From Sphingomonas sp. Leaf230 (GTDB lineage: Bacteria; Pseudomonadota; Alphaproteobacteria; Sphingomonadales; Sphingomonadaceae), in the NCBI RefSeq assembly GCF_001421745.1, contig NZ_LMKW01000008.1:497027-561026 (forward strand): a stretch of 64,000 nucleotides of DNA, read 5' to 3'. Under the pieces are notes generated by a model, which had not been told where the DNA came from, searched no databases, and worked only from the letters and a program-made list of their open reading frames with translations. Positions 1 through 9,534 of the stretch are shown piece after piece. Positions within the stretch are counted from its first letter, which is position 1. Each line of letters starts with the position of its first letter. A program made the translations under genes and the position numbers.

Positions 1-99
1 AGGTTTCGCGCAGGGACCGGAGCTGAAAAAGGGACGTGCCGGCGTCGTAGCAGGCAAAGCAGGCGCATGTGTAGCGGGTGCGTAGGTCGTATCAGTCAT
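1..99 (-). CDS. serC: Phosphoserine aminotransferase, N-terminal part (runs off the window)
   Basis: Only the first 33 codons are present. The ATG is at 99-97, read leftward off the edge, preceded by AGGAGAG at a good ribosome-binding distance (103-109). The visible N-terminus is Ala/Pro/Thr-rich and then reads RPFFSSGPCAKP, the conserved opening of alphaproteobacterial phosphoserine transaminase. The enzyme is PLP-dependent and converts 3-phosphohydroxypyruvate and glutamate to phosphoserine in the cytoplasm (serine biosynthesis, also a step towards pyridoxal phosphate). The PLP lysine and the rest of the fold lie outside the window, so the call rests on the N-terminal motif alone. serA, its usual partner, would be expected just beyond the left edge. 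Confidence 0.8.
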   Translation of the reverse strand, partial: MTDTTYAPATHAPALPATTPARPFFSSGPCAKP

Positions 100-238
100 G
101 TATCTCTCCTCACAGAGAGCACGCGCGGCGTTGGGACCGCGTGGCCCGTCGCCGGCCCTAACGGCGTTCACGGGGGTGTCAACCGCGTTCGATTGCGAGC
201 GCGCGGCGGCGGGACTCGCCCCACCGTGCGCCAAACTC

Positions 239-344
239 GCTCCGTCACCCCGGGCTTGTTCCCGGGTCCACCGTGCCGCACGGCCATTGGCATGGGGGAC
301 AAGATGATGAGTGGATGCCGGAACAGGCCCGGCATGACGGAGTG
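239..344. repeat. Intergenic inverted repeat, family A
   Basis: Two long imperfect arms face each other. The left arm (about 240-270) contains TCCGTCACCCCGGGC and TTCCCGGGTCCAC. The right arm (about 311-343) contains GTGGATGCCGGAACAGGC and CCCGGCATGACGGAG. It can fold into a long cruciform typical of the short palindromic elements scattered through sphingomonad genomes. The right arm overlaps the start of the extensin-like gene. Confidence 0.75.
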
Positions 345-987
345 GGTGGTAGTAGCGGCTCTCGCACTGACTTTAGCCGGCTGCGGACGTGCCGATCGCC
401 CCACGGCACCGACCAAGACTCGCCCCAACCTCTCAGTCCCAAGCAACCGCGAAACCGCGCAGTGCCTCGCCGACCTGCGCGAGTTGCACGTCTCGTTCCA
501 GGTCCTGCCCGACCGCGAGACCGGCCCCGGATGCGGCCTGAACGGCACCGTGAAGCTCGTCGATATCGGCGTCCCCGTCGCCAACCTCACCGCGGTCCGC
601 TGCGGCGCGGCGCGCGCGTTCATCGGCTGGACGCGCAATGCGGTCGCGCCGGCCGCGTATCAGATGCTCGGCAGCGAACTGGCGCGGATCGACAGCATGG
701 GGAGTTACGCATGCCGCAACGTCGTCGGCTCCGCGCGCAACACCAGCCGCCGCTCGGGCCACGCGATCGCCAACGCGATCGACGTCGGCGGGTTCGTGCT
801 GAAAGACGGGCGGCGAATCACGGTGCTGAACGACTGGAACTCGGCCGACCCGCAGGTCCGCCAATTCCTCCAGACGATCCGCGCCTCGGCATGCAAGCGC
901 TTCGGCACGGTGCTCAGCCCCGACTACAACGCCGCGCACCGCAACCACCTCCATCTCGAAGACGATCACGCCAATTTCTGCCGCTAG
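307..987 (+). CDS. Extensin-like family lipoprotein
   Basis: The protein is about 226 aa and matches the extensin-like C-terminal family (DUF/Extensin-like_C), predicted cell-envelope proteins of unproven biochemistry. I prefer the ATG at 307: GGGGGA at 294-299 sits about 7 nt upstream, and this start gives an Arg-containing n-region, a hydrophobic stretch (VVVAALALTLAGC) and a lipobox with the acceptor Cys near residue 26. Starts at 304 or 334 are also possible. The mature part carries several Cys residues and the family signatures around GPGCGLNG, RCGAARAF, SYACRN, HAIANAIDVGGF and HRNHLHLE. The reading frame stays open upstream to about 67, but that part is translated repeat DNA. The n-region of the signal peptide is itself encoded by the family A repeat. 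Confidence 0.8.
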   Translation: MSGCRNRPGMTEWVVVAALALTLAGCGRADRPTAPTKTRPNLSVPSNRETAQCLADLRELHVSFQVLPDRETGPGCGLNGTVKLVDIGVPVANLTAVRCGAARAFIGWTRNAVAPAAYQMLGSELARIDSMGSYACRNVVGSARNTSRRSGHAIANAIDVGGFVLKDGRRITVLNDWNSADPQVRQFLQTIRASACKRFGTVLSPDYNAAHRNHLHLEDDHANFCR

Positions 988-1033
988 CGCACCGCTCTAG
1001 CCCTCCCCTCGCGTTTCCTCTAATCGCGCCTGA

Positions 1034-1918
1034 ATGACCGATACACGAGTACCATCGCGCGTTTTTCCGAACGCCAGCCAGGATGCCGAGTCCGCCCGCG
1101 ACTCCGTTTCCACCCCCCAGACGCAGCACCCGCATTACCGGCTCGCCTTCCAGGACATGGATTTCCTGTTGCGCGAAGACCTGCGACCGGTGCGGTTCCA
1201 GCTCGAACTGCTGAAGACCGAACTCGTCCTCGACGAGGCGAAGATCGGATCGACCTTCGTGTTCTACGGCTCCGCGCGCATTCCCGAGCCGTCGAAGGCG
1301 CAGGCATTGTTGAAGCTCGCTACGGATGAGAAGTCGAAGAAGATCGCCGAGCGGCTGGTCGAGAAGTCGAAATATTACGACGTCGCGCGCGAGTTGGCGG
1401 CGAAGGTCAGCGTGCTGCCGCGCGACGAGCGTGGCTGGCGGCAGTTCGTGGTGTGTTCTGGCGGCGGTCCGTCGATCATGGAGGCCGCCAATCGCGGTGC
1501 TGACGATGTCGGCGCCGAGTCGATCGGGCTTAACATCGTCCTGCCGCACGAGCAGGCGCCGAACCCGTACGTCACCCCGTCGCTGTCGGTGCAGTTCCAC
1601 TATTTCGCGCTCAGGAAGATGCACTTCCTGCTGCACGCGCGGGCGCTCGCGGCGTTTCCGGGTGGGTTCGGGACGTTCGACGAACTGTTCGAGCTGCTGA
1701 CGCTGATCCAGACGGGCAAGATCCAGCCGATCCCGGTGCTGCTGTTCGGACGGGCTTTCTGGGAGCGGGTCGTGAATTTCGACGCGCTGGTCGAGGAAGG
1801 CGTCGTCAGCGAGAAGGACCTCGGGATCTTCCGCTACGTCGAGACCGCCGACGAGGCCTGGGATGCGGTGCAGTCGTTCTATCGCGAGCGGGCGGAGAAG
1901 GAAGCGGCCGAGGGCTGA
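1034..1918 (+). CDS. LOG-family protein (lysine decarboxylase-like, TIGR00730 type)
   Basis: The 294-aa cytosolic protein carries the Rossmann-like fold of the LOG family. Key motifs are FYGSAR near residue 78, GGGPSIMEAANRGA near 150, and PGGFGTFDELFE near 215, the signature for cleaving the N-glycosidic bond of nucleoside monophosphates. Characterised relatives are cytokinin-activating phosphoribohydrolases or AMP/nucleotide nucleosidases, so the old name 'lysine decarboxylase' is misleading. An N-terminal extension of about 70 residues precedes the core, as in the longer proteobacterial subgroup. The gene stands alone between two intergenic repeats, and I cannot infer the substrate from the sequence. 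Confidence 0.85.
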   Translation: MTDTRVPSRVFPNASQDAESARDSVSTPQTQHPHYRLAFQDMDFLLREDLRPVRFQLELLKTELVLDEAKIGSTFVFYGSARIPEPSKAQALLKLATDEKSKKIAERLVEKSKYYDVARELAAKVSVLPRDERGWRQFVVCSGGGPSIMEAANRGADDVGAESIGLNIVLPHEQAPNPYVTPSLSVQFHYFALRKMHFLLHARALAAFPGGFGTFDELFELLTLIQTGKIQPIPVLLFGRAFWERVVNFDALVEEGVVSEKDLGIFRYVETADEAWDAVQSFYRERAEKEAAEG

Positions 1919-1943
1919 GCCTTCCCGGGGGAAGTACTCTTCT

Positions 1944-2053
1944 GCTCCCTCTCCCCCTTCCGGGGAGAGGGTCGGGGTGAGGGGCAGCCAAGCAATGCTC
2001 CACCTGGAACAGCCCCTCACCCCAGCCCTCTCCCCGCAGGGGAGAGGGAGAAG
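1944..2053. repeat. Intergenic inverted repeat, family B
   Basis: Arms built from CTCCCTCTCCCC / GGGGAGAGGG and GGGTCGGGGTGAGGGG face CCCCTCACCCCAGCCCTC and GCAGGGGAGAGGGAG. The element fills the gap between the LOG gene and the convergent cytochrome c gene, and could act as a bidirectional hairpin terminator. Confidence 0.7.
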
Positions 2054-2056
2054 CGG

Positions 2057-2776
2057 CTACTTTTCCGAGCGGGCGCCCTTGCGAGCAGCCTCAGGATCAA
2101 CCGACGGCGCACCCGACGCGGGCGTTCCGGTATTCGCGATGTCCGCAGTCGGCGCGCCCTTCGTAGCCGCAGCCTCCGCCGCATTCGCCGTCGCCGGCTG
2201 ATCCTTGGCCGCCGCATCCTTGGCCGCCGCCGGAGCAGCGCCAGCAGCAGGTGCCGCCGGCAACGGCAGGTTCGAACCCTGCTGGTTCAGATACAGGATC
2301 ACGTTCGCGCGGTCCTGCGCATTGCCGAGCCCGGCGAAGGTCATCTTCGTCCCCGGCGCGAACTTGCGCGGCGAGGTCAGCCACGCGTTCAGCTTGTCGA
2401 AGTCCCACTTGCCGCCGATCCCGGCCAGCGCCGACGAGAAGGCGTACCCGGCCTTGCCCTTGGCGATTTCCTCGCCGACCGTGCCGTACAGGTTCGGGCC
2501 GACGCCGTTCGCGCCGCCCTGGTTGATGGTATGGCAGGCAGCGCACTTCTTGAACACTTCGGCGCCCTTGGCGGCGTCGGCGGTCGGCAGCAGCGAGGCG
2601 ATCGGCACTTCGGCGGCCGCGCCCTCGCCGCCCTCGGCGACGACGCCCTCGATCGCATAGCCCATCTTCTCGGGGCGCTCGCCGTGGAACATCATCCCGC
2701 CGACGATCGACAGCCCGAGCGCCGCACCACAGCCTGCGAGCACCCAGCCGGCGATCGTATTGGTCCGATTGTCCAT
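2057..2776 (-). CDS. Membrane-anchored class I cytochrome c
   Basis: The 239-aa protein starts with an uncleaved-looking N-terminal hydrophobic anchor (AGWVLAGCGAALGLSIVGG, residues about 9-27), which places the haem domain in the periplasm. The haem site CAACH is near residue 80 with GPNLYGTVG just after it, and the axial Met is probably in GTKMTFAGL, as in cytochrome c2/c552-type electron carriers. The C-terminal 70 residues are a low-complexity Ala/Pro/Lys tail. The start at 2776 fits the upstream GGGCGGA better than the in-frame ATG at 2785, which leaves almost no spacing. Such proteins shuttle electrons from the bc1 complex to cytochrome oxidase. The gene is divergent from pheA. Confidence 0.88.
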   Translation of the reverse strand: MDNRTNTIAGWVLAGCGAALGLSIVGGMMFHGERPEKMGYAIEGVVAEGGEGAAAEVPIASLLPTADAAKGAEVFKKCAACHTINQGGANGVGPNLYGTVGEEIAKGKAGYAFSSALAGIGGKWDFDKLNAWLTSPRKFAPGTKMTFAGLGNAQDRANVILYLNQQGSNLPLPAAPAAGAAPAAAKDAAAKDQPATANAAEAAATKGAPTADIANTGTPASGAPSVDPEAARKGARSEK

Positions 2777-2922
2777 CTTGTGCATCCGCCCTGTTCTGTT
2801 TGGGATAGCCATAGAAAACGCGGGCGTGCACCGCAAGCCGCGCTTGAAGGGCGGGTGTATGGCGGGCGGCGGCGCTTTACGCGGCTTGAACAGGCAGGCA
2901 GCGCGCTTTAGGCGCTCGGCGC

Positions 2923-3825
2923 ATGGAAAACTTCGCCGCACCCGCCCGCCCGATCGTCGCGCGGATGACCGCCGCAGCCGCCGCAGAGCCCGCGCGCGCC
3001 GTCGCGTTCCAGGGTGCACCGGGCGCGAACAGCCATGTCGCCGCGGTCGAGGCGTTCCCGGACGGCCTGCCCCTGCCCTGTTTCGATTTCTCCGACGCGA
3101 TCGACGCGGTGAAGGACGGCCGCGCCGATTGCGCGATCATTCCGATCGAGAATTCATTGCACGGCCGCGTCGCCGACATCCATTTCCTGCTCCCCGAATC
3201 GGGGCTGGTCATCACCGGCGAGCATTTCCTGCCGATCCGCCACGCGCTGATGGCATGCGGCCCGCGCGACGGCATCCGCAAGGCGATGAGCCATCCGCAG
3301 GCGCTCGGGCAGTGCCGGCATTGGCTGAAGGCACACGGGATCGAGCCGGTGAGCTATCCCGATACGGCTGGCGCAGCGGCGGTTGTCGCGGAGCTGGGCG
3401 ACCCGGCGATCGCCGCACTCGCACCGCCCGCCGCTGCCGCGCTATATGGCCTTGACCTGCTCGCGACCGACATCGCCGATGCGGACCACAACACGACGCG
3501 GTTCGTGGTCCTCGCGCGCGGCGGCAAGCCGCCCGCTGCGCAGGAGCCGGTCGGCGGCGAATGGATGACGACGCTGATCTTCGAGGTCAGGAACGTCCCC
3601 GCCGCTCTCTACAAGGCGGTCGGCGGGTTCGCGACCAACGGCGTGAACATCACCAAGCTCGAAAGCTACCAGCGCAACGGCAGCTTCTCCGCAACGGAAT
3701 TCTATGCGGACGTAGTGGGGAAGCCGGGTGACGCGAACCTCGACCATGCGCTGGAGGAACTGGGATTCCATTCGAAGTGGCTGCGCGTGCTGGGGACGTA
3801 TCGGCAGGCAAGATCGCGGGGGTGA
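2923..3825 (+). CDS. pheA: Prephenate dehydratase
   Basis: This 300-aa monofunctional enzyme decarboxylates and dehydrates prephenate to phenylpyruvate in phenylalanine synthesis. The N-terminal periplasmic-binding-protein-like catalytic domain (about 25-205) shows FQGAPGANSHVAA, IPIENSLHGRV and the catalytic NTTRFVVL motif. An ACT regulatory domain follows (about 218-290), where phenylalanine is expected to bind; its usual ESRP element reads ESYQR. No chorismate mutase domain is fused, so that step must be supplied elsewhere. The start at 2923 could also be the internal Met about 14 codons later. A family C repeat follows the stop codon. Confidence 0.93.
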   Translation: MENFAAPARPIVARMTAAAAAEPARAVAFQGAPGANSHVAAVEAFPDGLPLPCFDFSDAIDAVKDGRADCAIIPIENSLHGRVADIHFLLPESGLVITGEHFLPIRHALMACGPRDGIRKAMSHPQALGQCRHWLKAHGIEPVSYPDTAGAAAVVAELGDPAIAALAPPAAAALYGLDLLATDIADADHNTTRFVVLARGGKPPAAQEPVGGEWMTTLIFEVRNVPAALYKAVGGFATNGVNITKLESYQRNGSFSATEFYADVVGKPGDANLDHALEELGFHSKWLRVLGTYRQARSRG

Positions 3826-3835
3826 TATGACACTG

Positions 3836-3962
3836 ATCCTCCCCCGCTAGGGGGAGGTGGCTGGCCCTCGCCAGACGGAGGGGGAGGCAGAGGACAACGT
3901 GTGTTCCGTGTCCTCCCCCTCCGTCGCTTCGCGCCACCTCCCCCTTGCGGGGGAGGATCGAA
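3836..3962. repeat. Intergenic inverted repeat, family C (copy 1)
   Basis: The arms read CTCCCCCGCTAGGGGGAGG and CACCTCCCCCTTGCGGGGGAGG, with inner arms GACGGAGGGGGAGG / CCTCCCCCTCCGTC. A second copy with the same outer and inner arms lies at 19906-20037. It separates pheA from the convergent histidine kinase gene and probably ends transcription from both sides. Confidence 0.8.
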
Positions 3963-3968
3963 ACGGCG

Positions 3969-5366
3969 TCAGTTCGCTGCTGGCAACCGCAACCGCACGA
4001 GCAACCCACCAAGATCCTCGCTCTCCTCAAGCGCAACCGTCCCCTCGTAAATCTCCGCCACATCGCGCACGATAGCCAGCCCAAGCCCCGTCCCCGGCTT
4101 CCCCGTATCCAGCCGCACACCCCGATCGAAGATGCGCACCCGCTCCTCTTCCGGGATGCCGACCCCGTCGTCCTCGACCAGGAACTCGACGAAGCCAGAC
4201 TGCGCGCCCACCGTCACGAACACGCTGCCGCCACCATATTTCGCGGCGTTCTCGATCAGGTTGCCGAGCATCTCGTCGAGATCCTGCCGCTCGACATGCA
4301 CCTGAAGCCCACGCGGCCCAGTCACGTCGATCCGGACATGCCGGTAAAGCCGACCGACAGCCCGCTCGACCGACTCCAGGCTGGGCCACACATCCGCTCG
4401 ACTATGCGCAGATCCCCGCCGCCCGACCGCCCGCGCCCGCGCGAGGTGATGGTCGACCTGCCGCCGCATCGTCCGCGCCTCGCGGATCACCGTGTCGGCG
4501 AGGTCGTCCGACTGCGCCGTCGCCGCGTTCATGATCACCGTCAACGGCGTCTTCAGCGCATGCGCGAGGTTGCCGGCATGCCGCCGCGCCTCCTCCGCCT
4601 GGCGCTCGTTATGCTCGATCAGCGCGTTCAGTTCCTCGACCATCGGCGCGACCTCGACCGGCATCGCGCTCGACACGCGGTTCGACTGGCCCGCCCGCAT
4701 CCTCGCAATCTCCTCGCGCACCCGCCGCAGCGGCCACAGCCCGTAAAACGTCTGCAGCGCCGCCATCACGATCAGCCCGAGCGCAAGCAGCGCGAAGCTG
4801 CGCACGAGCGTCCGCCGCAAGGTCGTTATCTGCGCGTCGAGCCCATCGCGGGCCTGCGCGACCTGGAAGCGCCAATGCACCTTCGAGCCCGGAATGACCG
4901 CGTCGCGCTCGACGATCCGCAGCTTCTCATCGGGAAACTGCGTGCTGTCGTAAAAATGCGCGGTGCGGTCGTTGTGCGGGCCACCGAATGCCAACTTCCG
5001 ATCCCACAGCGAACGCGACAGCAGATCATCCTGGCCTTTCGAGGACACCTGATAATAGAGCCCCGAACCAGGCTCTAGGAACCGCTGGTCGGCGACCGCT
5101 TCACGCGTGAATATCACCTCGCCTTCGGGCCCGATCTCCGACGCATTGAGCAGCGACCGCAGCACATATTCCAGCTGGTCGTCGAAATTACGCGTCACCG
5201 CCGCCGACAGCACCCGGTCGAGCGCGAACCCACCGCCGCTGAGCAGCACGCCGATCCACACCGCCGCAATCAGGATCATCCGCCGCGACAGCGATCCCTT
5301 GACCGCGGCGGGCACGCGGATCGGCCCGTCCGCTATCGGCGTGTCTGTGACCGGCGCGCTGTCCAT
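3969..5366 (-). CDS. Two-component sensor histidine kinase (PhoQ-like, EnvZ/OmpR class)
   Basis: This inner-membrane kinase (465 aa from the ATG at 5366) has a first membrane segment at about 30-48, a periplasmic sensor region to about 187, a second segment at about 188-208, a HAMP-like linker, then the phospho-acceptor helix with the H-box NLAHALKTPL (His about 269). The HATPase domain has N-box ENAAKYG, DDGVGIP and GTGLGLAIV. The open frame continues upstream to a TTG at 5408 inside the response regulator gene, but the ATG at 5366, 10 nt after that gene's stop, is simpler. It is cotranscribed with the upstream regulator and PepSY protein, a common sphingomonad trio. The signal sensed is unknown. 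Confidence 0.88.
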   Translation of the reverse strand: MDSAPVTDTPIADGPIRVPAAVKGSLSRRMILIAAVWIGVLLSGGGFALDRVLSAAVTRNFDDQLEYVLRSLLNASEIGPEGEVIFTREAVADQRFLEPGSGLYYQVSSKGQDDLLSRSLWDRKLAFGGPHNDRTAHFYDSTQFPDEKLRIVERDAVIPGSKVHWRFQVAQARDGLDAQITTLRRTLVRSFALLALGLIVMAALQTFYGLWPLRRVREEIARMRAGQSNRVSSAMPVEVAPMVEELNALIEHNERQAEEARRHAGNLAHALKTPLTVIMNAATAQSDDLADTVIREARTMRRQVDHHLARARAVGRRGSAHSRADVWPSLESVERAVGRLYRHVRIDVTGPRGLQVHVERQDLDEMLGNLIENAAKYGGGSVFVTVGAQSGFVEFLVEDDGVGIPEEERVRIFDRGVRLDTGKPGTGLGLAIVRDVAEIYEGTVALEESEDLGGLLVRLRLPAAN

Positions 5367-5376
5367 CGTCAGCCGA

Positions 5377-6042
5377 TCAGGCGTCCGGATCTTCGAGGCT
5401 GTAGCCAAGCCCGCGGATCGTCGTGATAACGTCCTGACCGAGCTTCTTGCGGATTCGCGTGACGAACACCTCGATCGTGTTCGAATCGCGATCGAAATCC
5501 TGGTCGTAGATATGTTCGATCAGCTCGGTACGGCTTACGACCTTGCCCTTGTGGTGCAGCAGATAGCTCAGCAGCTTGTATTCCTGCGCGGTCAGCTTCA
5601 CCGGCTCGCCAGCGCGCGTCACCTTGCCGCTGCGCGTGTCGAGGCGGATATCGCCCGCGGTCAGCTCGGACGAGGCATTGCCCGACGCACGCCGGATCAA
5701 CGCACGCAGACGCGCGATCAGCTCCTCGCTCTGGAACGGCTTGGCGACGTAATCGTCCGCGCCGGCATCGAGCCCGGCGACCTTGTCCGACCAACTGTCG
5801 CGCGCGGTGAGCACCAGCACGGGCATCGTCTTGCCCTCCTTGCGCCAGCGGTCGAGCACCGTCAGCCCGTCGATTTCCGGCAGCCCCAGATCGAGCACGA
5901 CCGCGTCGTAATTCTCGGTCGAACCTAGGAAATGCCCTTCCTCGCCATCGACCGCGAGGTCGATCGCATAGCCGGCCCCTTCCAGGGTATTCTTCAATTG
6001 CTGGCCGAGATTCGGCTCGTCCTCGACGATCAGAACGCGCAT
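5377..6042 (-). CDS. OmpR/PhoB-family response regulator
   Basis: The 221-aa protein has a receiver domain with the acidic pocket (EDE at 8-10), phospho-acceptor Asp51 in VLDLGLPEIDG, TA at 79-80 and Lys101 in VAKPF. A winged-helix DNA-binding domain (about 125-217) ends in the typical TIRGLGYSL. GAGAGG lies about 6 nt before the ATG. It precedes the histidine kinase by 10 nt and follows the PepSY gene, so the three form one operon. It presumably activates or represses targets when phosphorylated by that kinase. No regulon can be deduced here. Confidence 0.93.
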   Translation of the reverse strand: MRVLIVEDEPNLGQQLKNTLEGAGYAIDLAVDGEEGHFLGSTENYDAVVLDLGLPEIDGLTVLDRWRKEGKTMPVLVLTARDSWSDKVAGLDAGADDYVAKPFQSEELIARLRALIRRASGNASSELTAGDIRLDTRSGKVTRAGEPVKLTAQEYKLLSYLLHHKGKVVSRTELIEHIYDQDFDRDSNTIEVFVTRIRKKLGQDVITTIRGLGYSLEDPDA

Positions 6043-6065
6043 GACAATCCTCTCGATTACAGTGT

Positions 6066-6380
6066 TCAGCGACCCGTGCGGCCGACGATCTGGCCGTTAC
6101 GGCCATCGACGTCGACCCAGATGACGGTTCCATCGCGCAGGAATTTCAGCGTGTAAATGGCGCTGCCCGAATCATAGTCCGAGCCGAGATACTGCGCACC
6201 CCGCATCGTCGGGATCACGCGCGACTCGATCTCGCGCAAAGACGGCGCTCCGGTCTTGCGCGCCTGCAACGCCGACATCTGGTCGCTGCGGCGCTGCGGA
6301 GGCTCGCCCGCCAGCATGGGTGCGGCACCCATCAGGAACGGCGCAGCGGCCAGGGTTGCAAGGAAAAGCAGCATCTTCAT
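6066..6380 (-). CDS. Small secreted PepSY-domain protein
   Basis: This is a 104-aa exported protein. The signal peptide MKMLLFLATLAAAPFLMGA is followed by a single PepSY-like unit ending in TVIWVDVDGRNGQIVGRTGR, a pattern seen in the small PepSY proteins that precede response regulator/kinase pairs. PepSY domains are thought to bind or inhibit proteases or act as periplasmic sensor accessories; here that is inference from position. I used the ATG at 6380 because the signal peptide begins there. The frame stays open to 6404. It is first in the operon with the regulator and the kinase. Confidence 0.8.
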   Translation of the reverse strand: MKMLLFLATLAAAPFLMGAAPMLAGEPPQRRSDQMSALQARKTGAPSLREIESRVIPTMRGAQYLGSDYDSGSAIYTLKFLRDGTVIWVDVDGRNGQIVGRTGR

Positions 6381-6501
6381 GTCGGTGACATAGGCCTCCC
6401 GCATTGAACAGCCTGTGAATGATCGCGACAGGCCGCCGACAGCACGAAGCCCGCGCGGTGTAACTTGCCTGCATCACTTCGCACCCCTACGTGGCGCGAA
6501 C

Positions 6502-8283
<1,782 letters not shown>

Positions 8284-8381
8284 ACTAGATTTAGCTGGAC
8301 GTTTCCATCTTCGGTCAATACGGGAACCACGGTGTGATTGCTGCGTTGCGGCAGTTCTGTTTGTTTAATGCGGAGATGTAT

Positions 8382-8624
8382 ATGAAGCTCAAGGCCCTTA
8401 CCGGCGGCGCACTTGCCGTTGCAATGATGACCACCTCGGTTGCAGCGTCGGCTGCTCCTGCCAGCCTGTCGGTTGCGAACGCACGCGTTGGCTCGGCAAC
8501 GTCCGGCAAGAACGAGCTCGCAGGCGGCGGCGGCATCTTCGCCCTCCTGATCGTAGCTGGCGTTGCAGCGATCGGCGTTATCGCCATCGTCAACGACAAC
8601 GACGACGATTCGGACAGCAACTGA
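8382..8624 (+). CDS. Small secreted or membrane protein with acidic tail
   Basis: An 80-aa protein of unknown function. It has an N-terminal signal peptide (MKLKALTGGALAVAMM, cleavage probably after SAA), a short neutral middle, a C-terminal membrane segment (about 51-68, IFALLIVAGVAAIGVIAIV) and a strongly acidic end (NDNDDDSDSN). CGGAG stands 6 nt before the ATG. It sits alone between uup and the convergent DUF815 gene and is closed by a strong intrinsic terminator, which suggests a high-level monocistronic transcript. I recognise the layout from sphingomonad small proteins but know no tested role. Confidence 0.7.
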   Translation: MKLKALTGGALAVAMMTTSVAASAAPASLSVANARVGSATSGKNELAGGGGIFALLIVAGVAAIGVIAIVNDNDDDSDSN

Positions 8625-8631
8625 TGTTGCC

Positions 8632-8663
8632 GGGCCGGTGCTTCGGCACCGGCCCACCGTTTT
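8632..8663 (+). terminator. Rho-independent terminator after the small membrane-protein gene
   Basis: A perfect 10-bp stem, GGGCCGGTGC (8632-8641) and GCACCGGCCC (8646-8655), with a TTCG tetraloop is followed by ACCGTTTT. It lies 8 nt after the TGA and before the convergent DUF815 stop codon. Confidence 0.88.
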
Positions 8664-8668
8664 GAAGG

Positions 8669-9472
8669 TTACAACGCCTTGCCAGCGCGACCGGCTAGAT
8701 CGACTATATATTGCCACGCGACGCGGCCCGATCGGCTGCCCCGACGTGTAGCCCAACCGATGGCCTCGCCCGGTTCGAACTCCAGGTCATGTGTCGCCGC
8801 ATAGGCCGCAACGATCGCAAGATACCCGTCCTGATCAAGCGCATGGAAGCCCAGGCTCAGGCCGAAGCGATCCGACAGCGCCAGATGATCGTCCGCCGAG
8901 TCGCGCGGATTGATCGCGCTTTCCTGTTCGGCAATGTCCCGCGGCGCCAGATGTCGGCGATTGGCGGTCACCAGCAATCGGACATTGGCAGGCCGGGGTT
9001 CCGCCCCACCCTCCAGCATCGACCGGAGCGCACGCGCCTCGGCCGGAACATCGAACCCGAGATCGTCGACGAACACGACGAACGCGCGCTGCACCTGTGC
9101 CAAGGCCGCGAAAAGCGTCGGCAGTCCGGCAAGCTCGGTAACCTCGACCAGCGCAATGTCGCCGCCCGAACCTTGCACGTCAGCCACCGCGCTTTTGACG
9201 AGCGCAGACTTACCGGTTCCCCGCGCGCCCCACAGCAGAACGTCCTGCGCGGCATGCCCCGCCGCGAGATGGCGCAGATTGGCCAGCAGCGACGCCTTCT
9301 GGCGATCTACACCGATCAGCATATCGAGCGGCAACGGCGCAAACCCGCGGGCTGACTGGAGCACTCCACCACGCCAGACATACGCAGGATGCGCGCGCGG
9401 ATCGGCAGCCGGTGGTGGCGGTGGCGACAGTCGCTCGAGTGCGGCGGCGATGCGGTCCAGCGGATCGGTCAT
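8669..9472 (-). CDS. DUF815-type AAA ATPase
   Basis: The 267-aa cytosolic P-loop ATPase has Walker A GARGTGKSAL near residue 82, a Walker B-like VVFVDDLGFD near 132, a sensor region LLVTANRRHL near 166, and the C-terminal FGLSLGF / GWATRRGSRSGRVAWQY segment typical of DUF815. The function of the family is not established. It lies 62 nt downstream of the TPR gene of the PEP-CTERM block on the same strand, but that spacing does not prove cotranscription. Confidence 0.85.
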   Translation of the reverse strand: MTDPLDRIAAALERLSPPPPPAADPRAHPAYVWRGGVLQSARGFAPLPLDMLIGVDRQKASLLANLRHLAAGHAAQDVLLWGARGTGKSALVKSAVADVQGSGGDIALVEVTELAGLPTLFAALAQVQRAFVVFVDDLGFDVPAEARALRSMLEGGAEPRPANVRLLVTANRRHLAPRDIAEQESAINPRDSADDHLALSDRFGLSLGFHALDQDGYLAIVAAYAATHDLEFEPGEAIGWATRRGSRSGRVAWQYIVDLAGRAGKAL

Positions 9473-9534
9473 GCGCGGCTTCTGACGACACGCTCACCTA
9501 GAGGCAAGGGTTCCGAAGGCAGGACCAGCAGCGT

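Noticed and set aside
67..306. Upstream extension of the extensin-like gene to the ATG at 67
   Set aside because: It would place the signal peptide about 100 residues inside the protein and translate repeat DNA and the serC leader region.
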